From contig CAIYDQ010000002.1 of the NCBI GenBank assembly GCA_903925075.1, positions 1-60,305 on the forward strand: a stretch of 60,305 bases of DNA, given 5' to 3'. Each line of letters begins with the position of its first letter. Position 1 is the stretch's first letter. The notes below the pieces were generated by a model. It was not told where the DNA came from and made no database searches. It worked only from the letters and a program-made list of their open reading frames with translations. Origin of the DNA: an uncultured Geobacter sp. (lineage in GTDB: Bacteria > Desulfobacterota > Desulfuromonadia > Geobacterales > Geobacteraceae). Shown here piece after piece: positions 44,001-51,500 of this stretch. Position numbers and translations under genes: made by a program.

Positions 44001-45552
44001 CAAACTCCACCCGCGCGAGATCGAGGAGCGCTACCGGGCGGTGCTCGGCGGGCGGGAGCTGCGCGTCACCCTGGAGCGGATCGCCGCCGCCGGGGGCAAC
44101 GCCATCTACCGCGCCGTCGACATACGCGATCACAGCGCCATGGAACTCCTGCTGGGCGAGATTCGCCGCGCGCACGGACCGATCCGCGGCATCGTGCACG
44201 GCGCCGGGGTGCTGGCCGATCGGTTGATCGCCGACAAGTCGCGTGAGCAGTTCGAACAGGTCTACAGCACCAAGGTTGTCGGCTTGAGATCGCTTTTGAA
44301 CGCGACCCGCAATGACGAGCTGCGCTTCATCGCCCTCTTCTCCTCCAGCACCGGACGCTTCGGCCGAGTAGGTCAAGTCGACTACGCGGTCGCCAACGAA
44401 GTGCTCAACAAGATGGCCCAGAGCGAGGCCAGGCGGCGCAGCGGCTGCCGCGCCGTCAGCATCAACTGGGGTCCCTGGGACGGCGGCATGGTCACGCCCG
44501 CTCTGAAGAAGGTGTTTGCCGGCGAGGGGATCGGCGTCATCGGCCTGGCCGAAGGGGGCGCCTTCCTGGCCCGCGAGATCGCCGACGTCGACGCTCCGGT
44601 CGAGATCGTCGCTCTGGCCGGATTGAAGCAGGCAAGCGCCGCAGCCGCGCCGGCCAAACCGCAGACGCTCTCGGAGGCTTTCACCCTCGCCCTCACCGTC
44701 TCCGATTATCCGTTTCTGCGCTCCCACGTGCTGGACGGCAAGGCGGTGCTCCCCATGGCGATCATCGTCGAGTGGCTGGCCCACGGCGCGCTGCACGGCA
44801 ATCCCGGCTTCCGCTTCCACGGATTCAACGACCTGCGCATCTGCAAAGGAGTGGTTTTCGAGGACAATACCGCCTTCACCCTGAACGTGATGGCCGGCCG
44901 CGCCGTGAAACGGGAGTCCTTTCACCTGGTACCGGTCGAGCTCTCCAGCCGCGGCAACAACGGCAGGACCTTGCTGCACGCGCGCGCCGAGATCGTGCTG
45001 GCGACCCGGCTTCCCGAAAGCATCCGTTCGATCACCGAGATTCCCAGCACGCCGTACACCCCGCAAAACGGCATGATTTACAACCGGGAGCGGCTCTTCC
45101 ACGGACCGGACCTGCACGGCATCGAGCAGGTGGACGGCTGTTCCGCCAAGGGGATCGTCGCCACCGTGAAAGGCGCGCCCGCGCCGGCCAGGTGGATCAA
45201 GCAGCCGCTTCGCAGCGTCTGGCTCACCGACCCGCTGGTGATCGACAGCGCCTTCCAGATGATGATCCTCTGGAGCTTCGAGCGTTTCGGGGCCGGCTCG
45301 CTCCCCTGCTTCGCCGGCCGCTATCGCCAGTTCCAGGAGGCCTTCCCGCGCGAGGGGGTGCAGGTGGTGATCCGCGTCACCTCGGAAAGCGTCCACGGCG
45401 CCAGCGCCGACATGGAGTTCCTGGACCGCCACACCGGCAAGCTGGTGGCGCGCCTGGAGGATTACGAATGCGTCATCGATCCGTCCCTGAAGCAGGCCTT
45501 CCAGCGCAACCAGCTGCAGCGGCCCGTTTCCGTTGAGTTGGGGGCGGCTTGA
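38092..45552 (+). CDS. pfaA: PUFA-synthase-type megasynthase, KS-AT-5xACP-KR-DH (PfaA)
   Basis: A 2486-aa multidomain synthase. Ketosynthase: residues 15-470, DAACASS with Cys216, EAHGTGT and KSQIGHAKAAAG. Acyltransferase: about 580-890, LFPGQGSQYTG and GHSYGE with Ser678. Then a coiled linker and five ACPs, each with DLGIDSIKR and phosphopantetheine serines at about 1199, 1320, 1413, 1513 and 1621. Ketoreductase: about 1700-2190 (VVVITGGGRGVTAAAAL, VDYAVANEVLN). C-terminal hot-dog dehydratase: from about 2203, HVLDGKAVLP. ACPs 1-3 are preceded by Thr-Ser-Gln repeats of about 10, 7 and 3 units. The start is TTG 38092, overlapping the pfaD stop, with AAGGAG 8 bases upstream; an ATG at 38134 is the alternative. 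Loading uses malonyl-CoA by family analogy. Confidence 0.95.
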   Translation: MRNDDKTPTTSGNGMQLAIVGIGCLFPQANDQQAYWANIMEGVDAITEVPASHWPVDEYYDQDQKSPDRTYGRRGGFISPVDFNPMEFNIPPNVLEAIDTSQLLGLVAAGQALKDAGYGPERSFDKSRASVILGVTGTLELVIPLGARLGHPIWRSALKDAGVDDAVAKDVVERISDAYVPWQENSFPGLLGNVVAGRISKHYDLGGTNCVVDAACASSLSALHLASMELASGKSDIVVTGGIDTFNDIFMYMCFSKTPALSPTGNAMPFDANADGTILGEGLGIVVLKRLADAERDGDRIYAVIRGLGSSSDGKGDAIYAPSAKGQKKALRNAYENAGVTPRSIGLLEAHGTGTRVGDAVEVSALREVYGDAQNPWCCLGSVKSQIGHAKAAAGAAGLIKAALALHHKVIPPTIKVQNPQKEIVSGATPFYLATEKRPWFPRAGMPRRAGVSAFGFGGSNFHVVLEEYRSAKQQADWDGNVQILPFSGADAAALASSLGTVPFDGAWGALRDLAAVSREKFDPLASCRLALVVERDKTNLAGMLKNARAMLAKQPNASWQTPDGAYFACGGSAGRLGMLFPGQGSQYTGMLNDLACRFPQLLESIAAANDGFASPDGKLLSDLIFPASAFDAETRASQDQALRATQAAQPAIGAASLGALRLLQSFGVSPSAVAGHSYGELTALCAAGCLQESELHSLSRLRGRLMGDGSGDKGSMLAVSAPLAKIAEVITQEKLDLVIANRNAPSQAVLSGGSAEIARAKALFSSRGLACKELPVAAAFHSSLVADAAVPFLAALDKIEMRQAQLPVYANTTADVYPAEPAAARALLAGQLAKPVEFVAEIEAMYAAGVTQFVEVGPGNRLTGLVQAILGERAHSAIALDASSGKRSGVADLARTLAQLAVAGHGVKLSAWDEGHRPAIATGKKPGMTIPLCGANYQKPKTKKPPVQPSRTAVVAAPVRQAVLTAPVPAPAPEVAATAVTAPMVGAVASRPQQMQAVSSAPRSATQAALSESLRATRESMAMLQKMQEDTAQLHRRFLESQETAARTFQTLLEQQQQMIGSAASAPVYYAAPAPAAVRPAVPEPAVQQPAPVAVQQSVPVAVQQSVAVAVQQSVAVAVAAVPPAAAAPTSQTSQTSQTSQTSQTSQTSQTSQTSQTSQTSAERITQTLLVVVSEKTGYPIEMLELDMGMDSDLGIDSIKRVEILSTLQERLPGTPAIGPEHLGTLRTLGEIAAHLSAGVAASPASTSIAAVAAAPQTQTSQTSQTSQTSQTSQTSQTSQTSAERVIATLLAVVSEKTGYPIEMLELDMGMDSDLGIDSIKRVEILSTLQERLPGTPAIGPEHLGTLRTLGEIADHLAAVPQAQTSQTSQTSQTSAERVTAALLAVVSEKTGYPIEMLELDMGMDSDLGIDSIKRVEILSTLQERLPGTPAIGPEHLGTLRTLGEIAAHLSAGAAPRALPSTAAAAPIQAAQASSGADITAVLLEVVSEKTGYPVEMLELEMSMDADLGIDSIKRVEILSALQERLPGTKAIGPEHLGTLHTLGEIASHLGASPAAAATVPLAAAVSAPAATVAVSAAAPQTTALDIAGELLAVVSEKTGYPVEMLEMEMGMDSDLGIDSIKRVEILSTLQERLPACPTIGPEHLGTLRTLGDIAGFLAGSGQQPPVAGGQSPEQASPPPAASQADPATTAPPAIERSGIVPVLIDKEDDSEAIVLANDGEIWVTDDDSPFTAELCGILLDHGCTVRKVDAAEAHQIVPTGKLSGLVICAPVAGTDDLFLENAFQLLKNAAAALGQAGREDGAVCVTVSRLDGAFGLASGSALKDPLSGGLAGLAKTAAREWPEVACKAIDLGDFPHAAAAASAVAMEMLRRGPVEVGLTPAGRYALSLTPLPASPAPVEPAVNQGEVVVITGGGRGVTAAAALALAEQYRPFLVLLGRSPEPLEEPAWLSSLSEESDLKRAIMQNSVGKLHPREIEERYRAVLGGRELRVTLERIAAAGGNAIYRAVDIRDHSAMELLLGEIRRAHGPIRGIVHGAGVLADRLIADKSREQFEQVYSTKVVGLRSLLNATRNDELRFIALFSSSTGRFGRVGQVDYAVANEVLNKMAQSEARRRSGCRAVSINWGPWDGGMVTPALKKVFAGEGIGVIGLAEGGAFLAREIADVDAPVEIVALAGLKQASAAAAPAKPQTLSEAFTLALTVSDYPFLRSHVLDGKAVLPMAIIVEWLAHGALHGNPGFRFHGFNDLRICKGVVFEDNTAFTLNVMAGRAVKRESFHLVPVELSSRGNNGRTLLHARAEIVLATRLPESIRSITEIPSTPYTPQNGMIYNRERLFHGPDLHGIEQVDGCSAKGIVATVKGAPAPARWIKQPLRSVWLTDPLVIDSAFQMMILWSFERFGAGSLPCFAGRYRQFQEAFPREGVQVVIRVTSESVHGASADMEFLDRHTGKLVARLEDYECVIDPSLKQAFQRNQLQRPVSVELGAA
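41359..41455 (+). repeat. 24-bp in-frame repeat, VQQSVPVA-type
   Basis: A block encoding V-Q-Q-S-V-x-V-A is repeated about four times in the linker between the acyltransferase and the first ACP of PfaA. It is made of GTGCAACAGTCGGTG and GCAGTCGCA-type pieces. The codons are almost identical between units, so the expansion is at DNA level and recent. Confidence 0.7.
41482..41571 (+). repeat. 9-bp tandem repeat ACCAGTCAG, about 10 copies (Thr-Ser-Gln), before ACP1
   Basis: Identical 9-base units run without a mismatch from 41482 to 41571 and are read as Thr-Ser-Gln; the next unit is ACCAGCGCC (Thr-Ser-Ala), which begins the ACP1 helix. Perfect identity argues for slippage or unequal crossing-over. 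The tract lies exactly at a domain border, where a flexible linker is tolerated. Confidence 0.95.
41872..41934 (+). repeat. 9-bp tandem repeat ACCAGTCAG, 7 copies, before ACP2
   Basis: Seven identical units, again read Thr-Ser-Gln and again ending in ACCAGCGCC at the ACP border. The equal boundary in front of ACP1, ACP2 and ACP3 shows that the linker and ACP were duplicated together and that copy numbers changed afterwards. Confidence 0.95.
42187..42213 (+). repeat. 9-bp tandem repeat ACCAGTCAG, 3 copies, before ACP3
   Basis: Three units (the second with a silent ACT in place of ACC) precede ACCAGCGCC and ACP3. ACP4 and ACP5 are instead preceded by Ala/Pro-rich linkers without this repeat. 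Confidence 0.9.
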
Positions 45553-45554
45553 CC

Positions 45555-48500
45555 ATGAAGCAGCAGTCCCCATCGGTTGCCATTGTCGGCATCGGCGGAA
45601 TTTTCCCCGATGCTCCGGAGCTGAACGCATTCTGGGACAACATCCGCTTGGCCAAAAGCGCCGCCCGCGAGGTCCCCGCCGGCAGATGGCAGCTCCGCGC
45701 CGACGCCGCCTTCGACCCAGAGGCCGGCAAGGCCGACCACGTCTATTCCCGGCGCGGCTGCTTTATCGAGTCCATTCCTCCTCTGAGCGCGCTCTCCGGC
45801 CTCTGCATCGACCCGCAGACCGTGGCCGGTCTCGATCCCCTCTTTCATCTGCTGCTCCACGCAGGCAAGCGCGCCTTCGACGCCGCCGTCACCAAACCGC
45901 TGGACCGCTCCCGCATCGGCGTCATCATCGGCAATCTGGCGCTCCCCAGCGAAAAGTCGGCCGAGTTCTCCCGCTCCTTGCTCGGGCGCAGCTTCGAGGA
46001 AAAGCTCCTCGGCTGCGCCAAGGAGCCGGACGCGGTGGAGCCGCTGAACCGCTACGTCGCCGGGCTTCCCGCCGGGCTTTTGGCCGCGGCGCTGGGGCTT
46101 GGCGGCGGCAGCTGCACCCTGGACGCCGCCTGCGCCTCCTCGCTCTACGCCATTAAACTTGCCGCCGACGAACTGCTCTCGGGTCGGGCCGACGCCATGC
46201 TCACCGGCGGGCTCTCCCGCCCGGACCCGCTCTACACCCAGATGGGCTTCTCGCAACTGCGCGCCCTCTCAAGGCGCGGCGTCTGCTCGCCGTTCGACGC
46301 CGCCGGCGACGGCCTGGTGGTCGGGGAAGGCGCCGGCATATTCCTGTTGAAGCGAACCGAGGACGCCGTCGCCCACGGCGACCGGATCTACGGGGTGATC
46401 AGGGGGATCGGCCTTTCCAACGACGTCGGCGGCAGCCTGTTGGCGCCCCTTGCCGACGGGCAGTTGCGCGCCATGCGCGCCGCCTACGCCAAAGCCGGCT
46501 GGTCGCCGCTGGACGTGGACCTGATCGAGTGCCACGCGACCGGCACCCCGGTGGGCGACGCCACCGAAGTCGCCAGTTTGAAAGAGCTTTGGAAAGAAAA
46601 GGCAAAGGCCTCGGACCAGTCTGACCGGTCTGACCAGTCTGACTGGTCGAAACCGTCGGACCAGTCGGACCGGTCGGACCGCTGCGTGATCGGGTCGGTG
46701 AAATCGAACATCGGGCACACGCTCACCGCGGCGGGCGCGGCGGCTCTCACCAAGGTGCTGCTGGCCATGGCCGCGGAGACCTTGCCGCCGACCGCCAATT
46801 TCCAACAGGCCCCGGCCGGCTTCGATCTGGAGCTTAGCCCCTTCCGGGTGCTGCAAGCCGCGACCCCCTGGCCAAGACGCGCCGACGGCGCGCCGCGCCG
46901 CTCCGCGGTCAGCGCCTTCGGCTTTGGCGGCATCAACGCGCACCTTTTGGTCGAAGAATGGCTGCCGCTCGATGGCCAACCCCTTCCCCGCCCGCTGTTT
47001 CCGCTGCCGGAAGTTGGAGCCGAGACGGGCCCGGCAGGTGCGGGAGCCAGGGCTAAAACGGTCCTTGAGGTGTTTGGCAGCAAGTCGGGCCTTGACGGGA
47101 AAAGAGCCGATGCCGACGGCAATGGGGATGGCGCCAAGCCCGCCTCCGTCAAGTCCGGGCCGATCGCCGTGGTCGGCATGGACGCGCGCTTTGGACCCTG
47201 GCAGACGCTCGCCTCTTTTCAGGCGCGGGTATTGGGCGGCGACGCCTCGGCCCGACCGACCACCCCCAAAGACTGGTGGGGCGCCGAGAAGAGCGCCTGG
47301 TTCGCTAAGGAGAATCTCAAAGACACACCTTTTGCCGGCTTCTACCTCGACGAGTTCGCCCTGGCCGCGGACCTGTTCCGCATCCCGCCGCGCGAGCTGG
47401 AGGAGATGCTTCCCCAACAATTGCTGATGCTGCAATCGGCGGCTGCCGCCATGGCGGACGCCGGGCTCGATCGCTCCGACAACCTGCGCGCCGGCGTCTT
47501 TATCGGCATCGCGCTCGACTTGAACAGCACCAACTTCAGCTTCCGCTGGTCGCTTGCCGAAAAGGCGGCCCTCTGGGCAAAGGAGTTGGCGCTGGATTTG
47601 AGCGAGGAAGAGCTCGCCGCCTGGATCGCAGCGCTGCGCGAGCGGAGCGGGCCTGCGCTCACCGCCAATCGCACCATGGGCGCCTTGGGGAGCGTGGTCG
47701 CCAGCCGCATCGCCAGGGAGTTTCGCTGCGGCGGGCCGAGCTTCACCCTGTCGAGCGAGGAGAGTTCCGGCCTGCGAGCGCTGGAAACCGCCGTCCGCCA
47801 GTTGCAGGGAGACGAGATCGACCGGGCCATCGTCGGAGCGGTCGATCTGGCCGGCGATCTGCGGGCGGCGCTAGGCCAGCACCTGGGGCGTCCCTTTTCA
47901 CCCTCCGGATCGGCCTCCCCTTTCGACCAATCCGCCGACGGCAGCATCATCGGCGAAGGCGCAGCCTCGGTGGTCCTGAAGCGGCTGGAAGACGCCGAGC
48001 GCGACGGCGACAGGATCTACGCGGTGATCAAAGGGATCGGCGCCGCCAGCGGCGAGCTGCTGCTTCCCGGCGCCGCCGCCTACCGCCGCTCCCTGGAGCG
48101 CGCCTACGCCGATGCGGGCGTTGAGCCGGAACGGGTCGACTACTTGGAAGCCCACGGCAGCGGGCACCCGGCCGAGGACCGGATGGAGGCGAGCGTGCTG
48201 GCCGATTTCTTCGATCAAGGCGCGGGCGAGGCCGACGGGACCAGCGCCGCTCTGAGCCCAGCCCCCGCGGGAAAACTCGCGGCCCCGCTCAACGCTCTCA
48301 CGGCTGACGAAGACCAGGCTATCGGCAACCAAGCCGCCGGCAGCAACAGGCGCTGCGCCATAGCCGGCGTCAAGGCCGACATCGGCCACTGCGGGGCCGC
48401 CTCCGGGCTCGCCTCCCTGGTGCGCAGCTGCCTCGCGCTCTACCAAGAGATCATCCCCGCCTCCCGCTCGGGCGAGCGCCCGCTGGCCAGGCTCTCCGGC

Positions 48501-51500
48501 AACGGCGCGCTCTATCTCCCCAACGGTTCGCGCTATTGGCTTCGCAACCGCGCCAACGGTCCGCGCCATGCCGGCGTCAGCGCCTTCGGCGTCGACGGCA
48601 GTTGCAGCCACGCGGTCCTGGCCGGCTACGAAAAGATTTCCGCCCGCGCCGCTCAGGAGAGGGTCAACCCTCTGGGCTCCGCGGACGAATTCCTCTTCAG
48701 CGTCACCGGCGGCAACCGTCAGGAACTGGCAGAGGGAATAGAACAACTACGCAGCCTCGCCGGCGGATCGCCGCGTCCCGAGTTGCCGGCTCTTTGCCGC
48801 GACCTGCTCCTCCGCCACGACGCCTCGGGCATAAAGCCGCTGGCGATCTCTTTGGTGGCGCGCAGCTACGAAGAATTGGATGCGCTTTGCGCTCAGGGCG
48901 CGAGGATGCTCGCCGAGGATGCCGCTCAGGGCGACACGCTTTCGCACCCTTCCCTGCGCGACCGACTCTTCTTCTCGCCGCGCCCTCTGGGCAAGACCGG
49001 CAAGATAGGCTTTGTCTATCCGGGCTCCGGCAACCATTATCCCGGCATGGGGATGGAGCTTTCGGCGCGCTGGCCGGAGATTTACCGGCGACAGGATGCG
49101 GAAAACCTGCGTCTGCGCGATCAGTTCCAACCCGAGCAATTCTGGAACGGCGCGCCGCTGGAGGCGATCAACGACGACCATCTAGCCGTCATCTTCGGAC
49201 AGGTCGCCACCGGATGCGCCGTCAGCGACCTGGTGCAAAGCTTCGGGGTCAGGCCCGGCGCCGTCATCGGCTACAGCCTGGGGGAATCGGCCGGACTCTT
49301 CGCCTCCCGAGCCTGGCGAGAGCGCGACCTGATGCTGGAGCGCATGCAGGCGTCCACGCTCTTCACCCGCGATCTGGCCGGCGAGTGCCGGGCCGCGCGG
49401 CGTGCCTGGGGCGAGAGCGAAGGAAAGGAGATCGTCTGGAGCATCGGCGTGATCGACGCGCCGGCGCGCGAGGTGCGCCGGGCATTGAAGAAGACATCGC
49501 GGGTCTACCTGCTGATCGTCAATACTCCCGACGAGTGCGTGATCGGCGGCGACGTCAAGTGGGTGAAGCATCTGGTGGCGATGCTCGACTGCCGCTTTTT
49601 CCCGCTGCAAGGCGTCACCACGGTGCATTGCGAAGTCGCGCGCCAAGTCGCCAGCGCCTATCGAGACCTGCACCTCTTCAACACCACGGTTCCGGACGGA
49701 GTCAGTTTTTACAGCGGCGCCGCCGGCAGTTCGTACCAACTGCACCGTCGCAACGCCGCCGAATCGATTTTGGCCCAGGCCATCGAAGGGATCGATTTCC
49801 CCAAGGTGATCGAAGCGGCCTATGCCGACGGCGTGCGCTATTTCCTGGAAATGGGGCCGGGCGCTTCCTGCAGCAGAATGATCGGCCGCATCCTTGCCGG
49901 GCGTCCTCACATCGCCAGGTCCGCCTGTCTCCCCGGCGTCGACGCTCATTCAGGGATCTTGCGGCTGCTGGCCCAGTTGACGACGGAGCGCGTCCCTCTC
50001 AATCTGGAGCCGCTGGTGACAATCGCGCCGACACGACTGGCTCCGGGAAAAGACGCGCGTCCCGCAGCGGCAACTCTGCTGTTTAGAACCGGCGGCGAGC
50101 CGTTTCGCCCGGCGCTGCCGAGCAGCAACGCTGCCGCGGGGCTTCCGGGCAATGCTGCTGCGATGGCTTTGGCTGGCAAAACCGATAATGGGAGTAATGG
50201 GAGTAATGGGAGTAATGGGAGTAATGGGAGGAATGGGAGTAATGGGAGTACTGGGACAACTACGGGGACTTTGCCTGGAACAGCGGCTACAGCAGCTTTG
50301 ACAAGCGGCGTAGCGACAGCGACATTTCCCGGCAATACAGCTACGGCAGCTCCGCCGGCTGCCACCGCTGCCACTGCTGCCACTGCTGCCACTGCTGTCA
50401 CTGCTGCCACTGCTGCCACTGCTGCCACTGCTGCCACTGCTGCCACTGCTGCCACTGCTGCCACTGCTGCCACTGCTGCCACTGCTGCGCCGAGTAAAGG
50501 GTTTCCTTCTGGCTTTCAAGCAGAGTCTCTGCCGGCGTTGCAGTCGCAGGAGGAAAGCCTGGACCCGCTGCTGCACGCCTTTGCCTCTGCTCAACAGGCC
50601 CGCCTTCATGCCCACGAGGCGTATCTGCGGGTTGCCGAACAGTTGAACCGGACTCTGGCTGACGCCGTATCGCTGCAAATCTCGCTGCAGCAGCAACTGT
50701 CGGCATCGGGAGAGCCGGTCGATGCCCAGCCGGTCGCCACGGTTACTTCAGAACCCGCTTTTACACAGTCTGTTCAGACTCCATTCGGCGCGTCGGCCGC
50801 TGCCGGCTCTCCGCTTCCCCCCGCCTTCGACCGCGAGCTGTGCATGCAATTCGCCACAGGTTCGGTCGAGCGCATGTTGGGCGCCGGCTTTGCCGAGGTC
50901 GACACCTTCCCGACACGGGTGCGGCTGCCGGACGAGCCGCTGATGCTGGTGGACCGGATCGTGACCCTGGAGGGGGAGCCGAGGTCGATGACCTGCGGCC
51001 GGGTGGTGACCGAACATGATGTCCACCCCGGCGCCTGGTACCTGGACGGCGGCCGCATCCCGACCTGCATCGCGGTGGAGGCCGGCCAGGCCGACCTCTT
51101 CCTCTCGGGCTATCTCGGCATCGACTTCATCACCCGCGGCATGGCTGTCTACCGACTGCTCGACGCCGTCGTCACCTTTCACCGCGAGCTGCCCGCCCCC
51201 GGCGAAACCATCAACTACGACATCCGCATCGAGCGCTTCTTCCGACAAGGCGAAACCTACCTGTTCCGTTTCCATTTCGAGGCGACGGTGAACGGAGAGC
51301 GGCTCTTATCCATGCGCAACGGCTGCGCCGGGTTCTTTTCGGAGGCGGAGCTTGCCGCGGGCAAGGGGATCGTGCGCGGCGCGCTGGACTTGCGGGCGCG
51401 CTCGGGAAGCCTCCCCGCCGACTGGCAGGAACTGGTCCCCATGTCCCCCGCCGCCTACAACGCTCAGCAGCTCGACGCCCTACGCAACGGCGATCTCGCC

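Noticed and set aside
43543..45630. 695-codon minus-strand frame opposite the PfaA KR/DH region
   Set aside because: Shadow of a strongly supported coding region; no ribosome site or domain.
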